Positions 1-8,973 of a stretch of 64,000 bases of DNA are shown one piece after another. The position numbers and the translations under genes are program-made. The stretch's first letter is position 1; the number at the start of each line of letters is the position of its first letter. The notes under the pieces are model-generated. The model had not been told where the DNA came from and did not search any database. It was given only the letters and a program-made list of their open reading frames with translations. Source of the stretch: Coriobacteriia bacterium (GTDB lineage Bacteria; Actinomycetota; Coriobacteriia; Coriobacteriales; RUG033); contig JAATFL010000008.1 of assembly GCA_015655215.1 (NCBI GenBank), positions 22,287 through 86,286 on the forward strand, given 5' to 3'.

Positions 1-1
1 G

Positions 2-607
2 TTTTTCCCCGTCGCGTGCGTCGCGTTCCTGCTCCTCTCCTGGTTTTTGGCCCTGATAGATTCACAGCACCTCCTCGTCTACCTCAACGCCCTCAGGGAC
101 TTCTCCTCAAGCGGCCTTGCCATCCTGTTCTGGAGTGCTCTCATCAGGGGCACCTCAAGGCATCGGTGTCGTGCTTTCGCGGTGGGCGGACTCTTCGTGG
201 GGTCGATGTTGGTGGTGATGCTGGTATGCATGGCGGCGGGGTACTACCTCCAAAACGCCGCGGAATACGTCACCCCCATCTTTGCGCTCGTCTATCTCAC
301 CATCGTCAACTTCAATTTCAAAGGCAGGAACACGAACGAATTCGACCACTCCGATGGCATGGAACTCGCCAAGGATGACGAGTCGTTCACCGCACGATGC
401 GAGGAACTCGCGCACCTGCACCATCTTTCACCACGTGAGGGCGAGTTACTTCCCTATCTGGCGCGCGGGCACAGCGCAACCTACATCTCGCAAGAGCTTT
501 GCATCTCCCTCAACACCGTCAAGACCCATACCCGCCGAGTCTATGGAAAACTCACCATCCACACCCGCGACGACCTCATAGCGCTCGTCAACACGAGGGA
601 GCCGTAG
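2..607 (+). CDS. LuxR-family regulator with membrane N-terminus, 5' end outside window
   Basis: The reading frame is open to the left edge, so only the last ~200 residues are visible and the true start lies upstream. The visible part has about four hydrophobic segments followed by a hydrophilic linker. It ends in a LuxR/GerE helix-turn-helix with the typical LSPRE..LLPYLARG, YISQEL and NTVKTHTRRVYGKL blocks. This matches the C-terminal half of the large (about 470-510 residue) membrane-LuxR proteins common in Coriobacteriia; two full-length relatives lie at 27913-29346 and 62193-63653. It probably senses a small molecule or membrane signal and controls transcription nearby. The neighbour 240 bp downstream on the same strand is a Tat flavoprotein, a usual partner for this regulator type. 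The ligand cannot be inferred. Confidence 0.85.
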   Translation, partial: FFPVACVAFLLLSWFLALIDSQHLLVYLNALRDFSSSGLAILFWSALIRGTSRHRCRAFAVGGLFVGSMLVVMLVCMAAGYYLQNAAEYVTPIFALVYLTIVNFNFKGRNTNEFDHSDGMELAKDDESFTARCEELAHLHHLSPREGELLPYLARGHSATYISQELCISLNTVKTHTRRVYGKLTIHTRDDLIALVNTREP

Positions 608-844
608 GACTTCGGCTATCCTGTCGATCCCTCTGGCATGCCAACGGCAGTCGAGACCCACGATCTGGGGTTCTGCTGGGGAAAATCGGCGCCATCACCC
701 ATTTTGGTAACAGCGATTCTTGCAAATCGCCCGTTTGGGTTCTGCAATGAAGATGCTGGGAAACATACGCTTCTCCGTGCAAGGGGATGGAAAACCAAGC
801 CTTATCTCCTTGCAATCCTGCATACGAGGGAAAGGGAGAACAGC

Positions 845-2755
845 ATGTCGTCAAACGGGAGTACCACCTCACGGCGAGATTTCCTCAAGGGCGCCGCACT
901 GACCAGCGCCGCTCTTGCGGGAGCAAGCTTCCTATCAGCCTGCTCCTCGGGAACATCGAGCGAGAACGTGTCTTCGGATAGCGCAACCGCCGATTCCGGC
1001 CGCGTGACCGGGTACTGCGGTCCTGGTGATTGGCTCGGGGAGGCTCCCGCCGTCGCAGACTCGCAGATTACCGACACCATCGACGTCGACGTCGTGATCT
1101 TGGGCAACGGTCATTCGGGCGTGGGCGCTGCGATGGGGGCTACCGACGCAGGGCTCACCGCGGCGGTGATCGAGAAGCAGGCCTGGAGCACCTATGTGAA
1201 CGACAAGGGAGACGGGACGAACATGGCCGGTTGGTATGGCGAGGATATCGGCCATGTCAACTCGCAGTTCCTCATCGACCGCGGCTTTGGCCCCTACGAC
1301 ACCGGCGAGATCGTCTCCGAGTTCTGCAAGCGTGGTGCCGGACGCGTGAACCCCGACATCATCAAAGCGTATGTGCAGAACTCGGGTGCCATGTTCGACC
1401 GGTACCATGCGATATACAACCTGTATGGCGATGAGCGGGAAAAGGACGACAGCGCCGTCTACCTGACAAGCCCGATCGATGGGAACTCGTCGGGGACATA
1501 CGACCTGAGCGATATGTTCCAGTATCCTCTGTGCAACACCCAGGCATGCTATTCCGGAGCGAACGTCTCATATCCCATCTCTGCGGGCGGTTATAAGACG
1601 TGGCCTTGCAATGCGCAGTTCTACGGTATGCAGGGCAACAACATCGAGTACGTGCACAAGTACATCGTGCAGCATGCACAGGAAAACGGAGCCACCTACT
1701 ACTTCGAGCATACCGGCGTGGTCCTCACGCAAGATTCCGACGGTGCCGTCACCGGACTCATCGCCCAGGACTCCGCGGGGAACTACAAGAGGTTCAACGC
1801 AGCGAAGGGCGTCATCCTGTGCGCTGGCGACTACATCGGCAACCCCGAGATGTGCTGGGCCCTGCTCAACGAGGGCATGGAGTGGGGAGAGCGCTCCGGT
1901 TCGACCAACGAGGACTGGACGCAATCGGGTAGTCGCATCGGTGACGGACACAAGATGGGCTGTTGGGCAGGGGGCATGGTCGAGCCGTCGCCACGTGGAT
2001 GGATGGCGATCGGGGCGGGTTGCAACGGACCATGGGGTGCGGCACCCATACTGCAGCTCAACGCCGAGGGCAAGCGCTTCTCCAACGAGGCCGCCATCGC
2101 GCAAGCCGGCCCGGTCGACCTGCGGCAGCCCGCTGGGGCCGCCTGCTGGGTGTCGGACGCGAACTGGAGCAAGACGGTTGCCTCGGCGCCACTTGACCAC
2201 GGCGCCCCCAACTTTGGCATGGACGACTTCTATACCGACCTGAAAGCTGACATGGATGCCTGCGTGGTAGGGCCTACCGCCAACCAGGTGATCGGCGCGG
2301 CCCTCGGTGAGCGCAGATCGATGAAGGGGAGCGTGTTCGCCGCGAACACCCTTGAGGACCTCGCCACCTATCTGGGATACACCGGGGATGCCGCCACGAG
2401 CCTCCTCGCCTCGATCAAGGCCTACAACACCCTCTGCGAAGCGGGCGTCGACAGCGATTACGGTAAGGATGCGAAGTACATGGTGCCAATCGACACGCCG
2501 CCCTACTATGGCGGGACCGGGACCTTCTCCCATTCCTCCACTCCCATGATGGTCACCATGTCCGGGCTGGTGACCGATGCCCATCAAAACGTGCTCGATA
2601 CGTCTTGGGAGCCGATCAAGGGGTTGTATGCAGCGGGTAACTGCCTGGGTGGCCGATACGGTTTTGGCTACAGCACCCCGTTTGCCGGCAACAGCGTCGG
2701 AATGGCCATCACCCATGGCTGGCTCGCCGCCCGTACCATTGCGGGTGTCGCATAG
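845..2755 (+). CDS. Tat-exported lipoprotein flavoprotein, fumarate/urocanate reductase family (FAD_binding_2)
   Basis: This is a 636-residue FAD-dependent oxidoreductase, expected to reduce an organic acceptor outside the cytoplasmic membrane. The start ATG at 845 is chosen because a GGGAGAA-type ribosome site precedes it and it begins the signal peptide. That signal has a twin-arginine motif SRRDFLKG (residues 9-16) and a lipobox LSAC ending at Cys33, so a lipid-anchored Tat substrate is likely. The FAD dinucleotide motif GNGHSG is at residues 87-92, and the C-terminus has the AAGNCLGGRYGFGY and FAGNSVGMA blocks that close the FAD site in this family. No CxxCH haem motif or FMN-binding domain is present, so electrons must come from a separate donor not seen here. 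It lies downstream of a LuxR regulator. The substrate is unknown; fumarate, urocanate, cinnamate-type or steroid-like acceptors are all possible for the family. Confidence 0.88.
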   Translation: MSSNGSTTSRRDFLKGAALTSAALAGASFLSACSSGTSSENVSSDSATADSGRVTGYCGPGDWLGEAPAVADSQITDTIDVDVVILGNGHSGVGAAMGATDAGLTAAVIEKQAWSTYVNDKGDGTNMAGWYGEDIGHVNSQFLIDRGFGPYDTGEIVSEFCKRGAGRVNPDIIKAYVQNSGAMFDRYHAIYNLYGDEREKDDSAVYLTSPIDGNSSGTYDLSDMFQYPLCNTQACYSGANVSYPISAGGYKTWPCNAQFYGMQGNNIEYVHKYIVQHAQENGATYYFEHTGVVLTQDSDGAVTGLIAQDSAGNYKRFNAAKGVILCAGDYIGNPEMCWALLNEGMEWGERSGSTNEDWTQSGSRIGDGHKMGCWAGGMVEPSPRGWMAIGAGCNGPWGAAPILQLNAEGKRFSNEAAIAQAGPVDLRQPAGAACWVSDANWSKTVASAPLDHGAPNFGMDDFYTDLKADMDACVVGPTANQVIGAALGERRSMKGSVFAANTLEDLATYLGYTGDAATSLLASIKAYNTLCEAGVDSDYGKDAKYMVPIDTPPYYGGTGTFSHSSTPMMVTMSGLVTDAHQNVLDTSWEPIKGLYAAGNCLGGRYGFGYSTPFAGNSVGMAITHGWLAARTIAGVA

Positions 2756-2776
2756 GGACGGCACAGAACGCTTGGA

Positions 2777-2823
2777 CGTGCCAGGGAGACCACGCCATTA
2801 TGTGGCATGGTCTCCCTGGCACG
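2777..2823. terminator. Strong inverted repeat after flavoprotein gene
   Basis: Arms of about 21 bases (2777-2797 and 2803-2823) pair with one mismatch around a 5-base loop, the core being CCAGGGAGACCA and its complement. It lies 22 bases after the flavoprotein stop. There is no T-tract, so it may be a terminator-like or mRNA-stabilising hairpin. It also makes the upstream ATG at 2807, which sits inside the right arm, an unlikely start for the next gene. Confidence 0.5.
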
Positions 2824-2860
2824 CATCGGGGTCATGTTGACGGGAACGAGAAGGGGAGTC

Positions 2861-3820
2861 ATGGGCAAGGAACTTCAGGTATATGTGAACCTTCCGTTTT
2901 GCATTCACCGGTGCGCATACTGCGGGGTCCTGGTCAAAACGGGAGATTCCGCAGCGAAGGGACGCTATCTCGGTGCGTTGGAAGACGAGATGGACGCAGC
3001 AGTCCAGACCCTCGGTGAGTATGACATCACCAGCATCTACCTAGGTGGTGGCTCGCCCTCCATCTTCAACCCAGATGACATGGCCCATACGATCAACACG
3101 CTTCGAGACCACGTCGACCTCGTCCTGCACGCCGAGGTCGGCATCGAGATGATGCCGCAAACCGTTGGAACCCCAAGCCTCACCGGGTTGGGAGCCGCTC
3201 GTCTCAACCGTATGAGCCTTTCCATGCAATCGGGCGATCAGGATGAACTGAAGGCCCTCGATTGCGGCTTCACCCTCACCGACGTCGAGAACTCGATACT
3301 GTTCATGCGCAAGTTCGGAGTGCGCAACCTCAACATCGACCTGATGTACGGAAACCCTCTGCAGACGATGGCCTCCTGGGAGCAAACGCTTTTCCTGGCA
3401 TGCGGGTATGGTCCTGAGCATATATCGATCTACCCGTTTACAGCGCCTTATGCGGAGGGGATGCTCCCGTGTCCGAGTGCGGCAGAGCAAGAGGACATGG
3501 TCGCTTTCGCAGCGTCCCATCTCGCAAGGAGTGGATATACCCGCTACTCGAAGTACCACTTTGCGCAAAGTGGCTTTGTCTGTCGGCACTTCTCCGATCG
3601 GTACCATGGCAGCGACTACATCGGCCTGGGCTTGGGTGCGAAGTCGTTTATCGATGGCATCTCCTATGAGAACACCAGCGATTACCGTCAGTATGTCGAG
3701 CACAGCTCTGAGTTCGAGCAGGTAACCTGCAACGTGATGCGATTCGACGAGGAGCAGCTCGAAGAGCGATTGGCCACCTGCCGTGCGTTGCTCGTTCCCG
3801 ATGCATCGCTCGCTTCTTGA
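2861..3820 (+). CDS. Short HemN/HemW-like radical SAM protein
   Basis: The product is 319 residues when started at the ATG at 2861, which has a GAGAAGGGGA ribosome site just upstream. The radical SAM cluster motif is CIHRCAYC with Cys14, Cys18 and Cys21, followed by a YLGGGSPS glycine-rich SAM motif and RMSLSMQSGD, all in the arrangement of the coproporphyrinogen III oxidase/HemW family. It is shorter than HemW or HemN (about 380-450 residues) and lacks an obvious HemN C-terminal domain. It sits between a Tat flavoprotein and a convergent gene. Its role could be haem handling, a radical methyl transfer or another radical reaction. I cannot assign haem synthesis, since HemW-like proteins often do something else. 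Confidence 0.75.
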   Translation: MGKELQVYVNLPFCIHRCAYCGVLVKTGDSAAKGRYLGALEDEMDAAVQTLGEYDITSIYLGGGSPSIFNPDDMAHTINTLRDHVDLVLHAEVGIEMMPQTVGTPSLTGLGAARLNRMSLSMQSGDQDELKALDCGFTLTDVENSILFMRKFGVRNLNIDLMYGNPLQTMASWEQTLFLACGYGPEHISIYPFTAPYAEGMLPCPSAAEQEDMVAFAASHLARSGYTRYSKYHFAQSGFVCRHFSDRYHGSDYIGLGLGAKSFIDGISYENTSDYRQYVEHSSEFEQVTCNVMRFDEEQLEERLATCRALLVPDASLAS

Positions 3821-3833
3821 CCATACGGGGTCG

Positions 3834-4970
3834 TCAGAACCGGAAGATTCCCGCAACCCCACTTGCAACGGGCATGCGTTTTGCGGGGAGCACCAGTATC
3901 TCCCCACCTTGGCGGACGACCATCTCCACGAGCTGGTCGAGGAGATCCGGCGCATCCGTCTGGTGCGAATACTCGACCGCACCGGTGTCCTCATCCAGCT
4001 TCCCTCCAATCCGCCTGTCGGATTCCACGAGAAGCGTCGCAACCCTACCTGCGGCGGCGGCACGGGAGATCTCCGTGGCATCGCCGCTCGCATTCCCCTG
4101 TCCGTACGCCGTCCCAAACCGCTCGACCGCCTCATCCTCGAGCTTCAGACGATGATGTTCGAGGATCCCTCTCGCGCGTTCGTTCATCTCCTCTAGCGAA
4201 AGGGCGAACGGATCGACCTCGATTCCCTCCGCTTCGAGCAAGGGGTTCTTGCTCACGCTCCGGAAGAGGGCGTGATGCTCGATAAGGGCCGCGAGTATAA
4301 GGGGAAAGCCCGACGGACGGGAGTAATGCTCGGTGATCCAACGGTCTACGATGCGGAAGAACCTCTCGGCATCGACATCGATCTCGTCGCGACGTGCACC
4401 CGCACCGTGGTAGGTCGACGACATCCCCCGGGCATTGGAGGAGTATGTCTGATATGGCTCGGTCAGCTGATCGCCGAGAGCGTCTTCGATGGTCTTGGGC
4501 GCGCCGGGGTCGAGGTCGATTTCGCGAATCGACTGCCCATCACCCTCGAAGAGTCGCATGCTTTGCAGGTTGAGGGCGAGGATGTGATAGCGCCCGGTCG
4601 ACTCAAGGGCACCGATCAAGGGCTTGGTATGGAACCTGTCGCCCACGAGGACCATCTCGTCGACCTTGACCCGTAGCGGGTAGACGTGCATCTCCCCCTG
4701 TGCTCCGAGGACCGCCAAGCTATCGAGGGTGTTGTTCCAGACCTCTTTGTCGTCGGCGATCTCGCGAAACGGGGCGAGCAGGACTCCCGCGTCCGCCTGG
4801 GGGTACCTCTCATGGAGGCTGTTCTCGGCCTGGCGTATCAGATTGCGGAATCGGATGGGGTCCTGCAGCCTCTCTGGAGAGCTTCGATGCGTCGGAAGAT
4901 ATATCGATATGCAGGGTGGTGTCTGCTCTCCTGTAGGAAGTGACCGGTTGCTGTGGGCAAGAAGATGCAT
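3834..4970 (-). CDS. baeRF-type protein (bacterial homologue of archaeo-eukaryotic release factor 1)
   Basis: This 378-residue protein resembles the baeRF7-like group of eRF1/Pelota relatives found in bacteria. Supporting features are the early CISIYLPTHR block, the central MRLFEGDG strand region typical of these proteins, and the C-terminal eRF1 domain-3-like stretch with RVATLLVESD and VVRQGGEILVLPAKRMP. Such proteins are proposed to act at the ribosome (release or rescue), but function is inferred from the family only. I do not see a GGQ tripeptide in the central domain. The start ATG at 4970 has a purine-rich ribosome site (GGGGAAAG). The gene ends 13 bases from the end of the convergent radical SAM gene. 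Confidence 0.7.
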   Translation of the reverse strand: MHLLAHSNRSLPTGEQTPPCISIYLPTHRSSPERLQDPIRFRNLIRQAENSLHERYPQADAGVLLAPFREIADDKEVWNNTLDSLAVLGAQGEMHVYPLRVKVDEMVLVGDRFHTKPLIGALESTGRYHILALNLQSMRLFEGDGQSIREIDLDPGAPKTIEDALGDQLTEPYQTYSSNARGMSSTYHGAGARRDEIDVDAERFFRIVDRWITEHYSRPSGFPLILAALIEHHALFRSVSKNPLLEAEGIEVDPFALSLEEMNERARGILEHHRLKLEDEAVERFGTAYGQGNASGDATEISRAAAAGRVATLLVESDRRIGGKLDEDTGAVEYSHQTDAPDLLDQLVEMVVRQGGEILVLPAKRMPVASGVAGIFRF

Positions 4971-5280
4971 GGTCTTTCCCCTTTCGATTGGCGACGGGAA
5001 CGCATATGGAATCTACCCGTCTAAACGAAACCAGTCCCGCAGGGTCATTCTAGGACATCGATCTGGCAAAGAGAACCCCCACCCCAACCAACCAGGTCCA
5101 GCATGGCACCGTGCCCCCGATGGCTCTTCCGCACCAGATCGCCACCTCAGGGGGTTCGGATATGCGGGCATTCATTTCGATGCCATATGGGAGAAGCACA
5201 CGTCGACGCGTATAATCGACTGAAGGTAAAGAGGTGATGGAGTGGTGGACCACTTTGGTTGACGGTATACACGGAGGATA

Positions 5281-5425
5281 CCTTCACGGTGCAACCCGTG
5301 TGCATCCCCGTCACAGGGAAATCGTGAAACTCGATACCGCACTCGCTGGTCGTATGCAAGCATGCGTGCAAGTCCTTTGCGGCAGCCCTGCTGGATACGT
5401 TGCCGCCAGTTGGTTTGGGGGGTGT
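5281..5425 (+). promoter_or_regulatory. Structured 5' leader resembling a cobalamin-type riboswitch
   Basis: The 459-base gap before the GGDEF/EAL gene holds no credible ORF but carries ordered motifs in the same order and spacing as the cobalamin riboswitch core. CACGGTGC is followed 25 bases later by AGGGAA (around 5317). Next comes a small hairpin ATCG-TGAAACT-CGAT. Next comes CTCGCTGGTCGTA, which resembles the CCCGCnACTGTAA core strand. A GC-rich downstream part (GCGGCAGCCCTGCTGG, around 5382-5397) could be the last stem. The element ends next to the ribosome site, which suggests translational control. The match was made by eye and several core positions deviate, so another structured leader type is possible. 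Confidence 0.35.
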
Positions 5426-5429
5426 CTTG

Positions 5430-8162
5430 GTGATAGAACTGCATCACGTCTACGTTATCCTGTACGCCATCGCCGCGGCCTTGGCCCTGATAGTGGCCGT
5501 GGTCGTTTGGCGGCGTCGGTCCGCCCGAGGCGCGCTGTCCCTCGCGGCCATGATGTTTGGTATCTCCATCTGGTCTTTCACCTTGGCCATGGAGTGGTAC
5601 GTGCCCACTCTGAGCGAGCAGGCCTTCTGGTTGGCAATGGGAGGTCTGGGAAAATGGATATGTCCCGTCGCCTTCCTGACTCTGGCGTTCAACCTCTCGG
5701 GTAGGAGACGCTGGCTCGCCTTCGGCCGTATCGTGCCCATATCGATCGTCGCATTCATATTCGCCAACATCGAGTGGCTGAACCCCAGCCAGCTGTTCTA
5801 CAGGACGTTCGTCGCGACGACGATGGGGCCCTATACGCACTACGTAGCCGTGCGCGGTCCCCTCTACTGGGCGTCTGCGGCCTTCGTCTACACGCTGATC
5901 CTCATAGCTTCCATCATCATCTTCCGCGTGCATTCCCGGACTTCTGGATCCGAGCGGACGCAGGCGGCGATCCTGCTTGGTGGCGGCGTGCTGCCGCTTG
6001 TCATCGACATCGTCGGTCACATCCTCTTCGGATCGCTGAACGGCCTCGAACTCGCACCGTTCGCGTTCCTGGGCACCGGGGCCCTGTGGTTGATCGCGCT
6101 CCAGCGTGGCGCGCTCTTCAACATCCTCCCCATGGCACGCGACGCGCTCGTCGAGCAGATGTCGGACGGAGTGATGGTCCTTGATGGAGAGGGTCTCGTG
6201 GTCGACGCGAACCCTGCGGCCTGCACGATCCTCCATATCCCATTGGCACAGATGATCGGAGGACCCGCCATCGTGGCCCTCGAGGGCATGAGAGGATCGC
6301 TCGACCTCCTTCACGGCAGTGGCCGCAGACGATCGGTGCTGTCGCTGGGCGATGGTGACGATCCCCGCTTCGTCGAAATGGAGGTGACGCCGCTTGCCGT
6401 CGACCCGGGGCAGCCTCCCGCGAACCTCGTCACCCTTCACGACCTGACCGAAGAGCGCCGCAACATCGAACAGCTCAAATTGGCTCGCAAGGTGTTCGAT
6501 ACGGCGAACGAGGGCATACTCATCACGCGTCCCGACATGGACGAGCACATCGTCGATGTCAACGAGGCATTCTGCCGTCTGACCGGACGGACCAGGGAAG
6601 ACCTGATCGGCATGAACGGAAGCGCCCTGCGTTCCGGCGAGCACCCACCTGAGTTCTACGAGGCTGTCGGAGAGACCCTCCGCACCACGGGAGCATGGCA
6701 TGGCGAGATGTGGCAGACGAGAGCCGACGGGACCTCGTTTCCCTCTTGGATGTCCATGGCGCTCGCGAAGGATGGCGAGGAGCGCGGGGGGAACATCGTC
6801 GGTATCTTCACGGACATCACGGAGATCAGGGAGGCCGAGAGCAAGCTGCAGTTCAATGCGACCCATGACTCGCTCACGCAGCTACCCAACCGCCTGCTGT
6901 TGGATGACCGGCTCGAACACGCCCTCGCCCATGCCCGGCGCACCGACGGTGGGTTGGCGGTCCTCTTCATCGACTTGGACAACTTCAAGGACGTCAACGA
7001 CACGCTCGGGCATGCGCAAGGGGACGCCTTGCTGGTCGAGGCGGCCCGGCGCATCACCGCCGTCTTGCGCGAAAGCGACACGATCGGTCGCTTCGGTGGC
7101 GACGAGTTCGCCGCCGTCATCGCAGAGGTGGACGATCCCGTGCAGGTCGAGACCACGGCACGGCGTCTGCTCGATACGATATCGTCAAGCTATCGGTTGG
7201 GTGCCAAGGAGGCGCATATCAGCGCAAGCATCGGCATCGCCCTCTTCCCTGCCGATGGATTGGATGCGGCCAGCCTCATCCAGCATGCCGATATCGCCAT
7301 GTACGGGGCGAAGGAGCTTGGCCGCAACGGGGTTCAGTTCTTCTCCGAGAGGCTTCAGGCGACCCTCAACCGGCGCAGGGCAGTCGAGCAAGAGCTGTGG
7401 GGCGCTCTCGAGGAGAGGCGCTACTTCCTTCTCTACCAACCGCAGGTGAATCTCTCGACGGGGAAGATCACCGGCGTCGAGGCGCTCGTTCGGCTGCGTG
7501 CCCGTGATGGCACCATCCTCTCGCCGACGGAGTTCATCCCCATCGCCGAGAACTCCGAGCTGATCGTCCATCTGGGGGACTGGGTGCTGCGCACGGCCTT
7601 CGCCGAGCTGGCGGCCTTCCAGGCGATCACCCCCGATCTCGTCATGGGCGTGAACTTCTCGATGCGCAATTTCGAGGAGATGGACGTGACCGCGCTGCTC
7701 AACAGCGCGCTGGAAGCCTCCGACGTGAAGCCGCAATCCGTGAACCTCGGGATCACCGAGACCGCGTTTCTGGCCGATCCGAAGGAAGCCGCCGCGAAGG
7801 CGGAGAAGTTGCGGGACATGGTGGGCGTGGGGCTGTCGCTCGACGATTTCGGGGCTGGCTACTCCTCGCTCACGTATGTCCGTATGTTTCGTGCGAACAC
7901 CATCAAGATCGACACGAGCTTCGTCCAACTCCTGCCCGACGATCCGGAGGCCCGCTCCGTGGTCTTGGCGATCATCGCACTCGCGAAGAGCTTGGGGGCG
8001 ACCGTCGTCGCCGAGGGGCCTGAGACCGAGGAGCAGGTATGCTTTCTCAGGGCGAATGGCTGTGGTGTCGCCCAGGGTCTCTACTTCAGCGGCCCTGTTC
8101 CTGCCGACGAGATCGCGCTTCTTCTCCGCAAGGGCCCCTTCCGCCTTCCTGTCGTGCAGTGA
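5430..8162 (+). CDS. Membrane cyclic-di-GMP enzyme: 7TM-PAS-PAS-GGDEF-EAL
   Basis: The GTG at 5430 is preferred because a run of six G lies 7 bases upstream; the product is then 910 residues. The N-terminal ~220 residues form seven membrane segments like histidine-kinase 7TM sensor domains. Two PAS domains follow (about 240-340 and 355-470). The cyclase domain is intact: GGDEF at about 556-560, and an inhibitory I-site RESD exactly five residues before it. The phosphodiesterase domain also keeps its key motifs: VEALVRLR (about 682), the GVNFS asparagine strand, GITETAF, LDDFGAGYSSL (about 803), IKID and AEGPETEEQ. The protein could therefore both make and degrade c-di-GMP in response to a membrane or PAS signal. 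It is a single transcription unit behind a structured leader. Confidence 0.93.
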   Translation: MIELHHVYVILYAIAAALALIVAVVVWRRRSARGALSLAAMMFGISIWSFTLAMEWYVPTLSEQAFWLAMGGLGKWICPVAFLTLAFNLSGRRRWLAFGRIVPISIVAFIFANIEWLNPSQLFYRTFVATTMGPYTHYVAVRGPLYWASAAFVYTLILIASIIIFRVHSRTSGSERTQAAILLGGGVLPLVIDIVGHILFGSLNGLELAPFAFLGTGALWLIALQRGALFNILPMARDALVEQMSDGVMVLDGEGLVVDANPAACTILHIPLAQMIGGPAIVALEGMRGSLDLLHGSGRRRSVLSLGDGDDPRFVEMEVTPLAVDPGQPPANLVTLHDLTEERRNIEQLKLARKVFDTANEGILITRPDMDEHIVDVNEAFCRLTGRTREDLIGMNGSALRSGEHPPEFYEAVGETLRTTGAWHGEMWQTRADGTSFPSWMSMALAKDGEERGGNIVGIFTDITEIREAESKLQFNATHDSLTQLPNRLLLDDRLEHALAHARRTDGGLAVLFIDLDNFKDVNDTLGHAQGDALLVEAARRITAVLRESDTIGRFGGDEFAAVIAEVDDPVQVETTARRLLDTISSSYRLGAKEAHISASIGIALFPADGLDAASLIQHADIAMYGAKELGRNGVQFFSERLQATLNRRRAVEQELWGALEERRYFLLYQPQVNLSTGKITGVEALVRLRARDGTILSPTEFIPIAENSELIVHLGDWVLRTAFAELAAFQAITPDLVMGVNFSMRNFEEMDVTALLNSALEASDVKPQSVNLGITETAFLADPKEAAAKAEKLRDMVGVGLSLDDFGAGYSSLTYVRMFRANTIKIDTSFVQLLPDDPEARSVVLAIIALAKSLGATVVAEGPETEEQVCFLRANGCGVAQGLYFSGPVPADEIALLLRKGPFRLPVVQ

Positions 8163-8212
8163 TCCGCCAAAGGGTTGGAGATGGGGGCATCCTGTTCGCG
8201 AACGGGCGTATC

Positions 8213-8731
8213 TCAGCCGATCTCGACATGGTCCGGATACTCATCGGGATCCGGATACCACTCTTCGTTGGTCATGGTGCTGGGGGAAATCTCGGAGACA
8301 GGCGCCTTCGCGTAGATTGCCTTTCCCTGGGCGAGCACCACGCCCTCCTCGTCGAGGATATCGCCTGAGCCCTCGAAGGTGCGTGAGCCGACCTTGTCCA
8401 CACGGCCGATGCAGTGAAGCGGGACCCCATAGGGAACGGGCTTTCGGTACTTGACCGCGAGTTCCATCGTCACACCCCACACCGTCTCCCCCGAGGCGAT
8501 GTTGCAGGCTCGTCCGATCGTCTCGTCAAGGATCGCCGAGATGATACCGCCGTGCACGCGACCCGGATAGCTTTGATGCTCGGGACGTGCCGTGAAGACG
8601 CAGAGGACCTCGCCGTTCTCGAGGTTGTAGAAATGGCCGTGCAGACCCAAGGGGTTATCTGCACCGCAAACCAGGCACATGGAGGAGATGTTCTGCGCGC
8701 TGGTTACCTCTGCCGAGATGGTTTTCTTCAT
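8213..8731 (-). CDS. PaaI-like hotdog thioesterase
   Basis: This 172-residue protein has the hotdog-fold thioesterase core VHGGIISAILDETIG (about 59-73), in which the HGG turn and the acidic residue form the acyl-CoA site. Strands GVTMELAVKYRKPVP and AKAIYAK-type ends follow, as in PaaI/YigI-like enzymes. An N-terminal CLVCGADNPLGLH block is often seen in this subgroup and may bind metal. The C-terminal tail after about residue 150 is short and acidic. It probably hydrolyses an acyl- or aryl-CoA ester in the cytosol. It converges on the c-di-GMP gene with a 50-base gap. The start at 8731 has a GAAGGGG ribosome site. Confidence 0.85.
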   Translation of the reverse strand: MKKTISAEVTSAQNISSMCLVCGADNPLGLHGHFYNLENGEVLCVFTARPEHQSYPGRVHGGIISAILDETIGRACNIASGETVWGVTMELAVKYRKPVPYGVPLHCIGRVDKVGSRTFEGSGDILDEEGVVLAQGKAIYAKAPVSEISPSTMTNEEWYPDPDEYPDHVEIG

Positions 8732-8973
8732 GGGGACCCCTTCGAGCGGACATGGAACGCGCGGTGTATGGTATGCCGTACCGTATCAGACGGGAAGTCG
8801 AGGCGTGTGGGAGATGGTCGAACCCGCTCTTTCAAGGTACGCGGGTCGCGGTTGGATGGCTGGTCACGTCCTGGGAACGCTATACTGCGCATGTGCCCGG
8901 CAACCACATATCGACCGATGCTGCGCGATGCCATACGGCAAGTCCGCCACGGCGTCGACGCTAAGGGGGAACC

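Noticed and set aside
2807..2860. Earlier start for the first radical SAM gene
   Set aside because: The ATG at 2807 lies within a hairpin arm and lacks a ribosome site; the ATG at 2861 has one.
5172..6866. Minus-strand ORF of 564 codons
   Set aside because: Antisense to the c-di-GMP enzyme; composition is typical of a GC-rich shadow frame.
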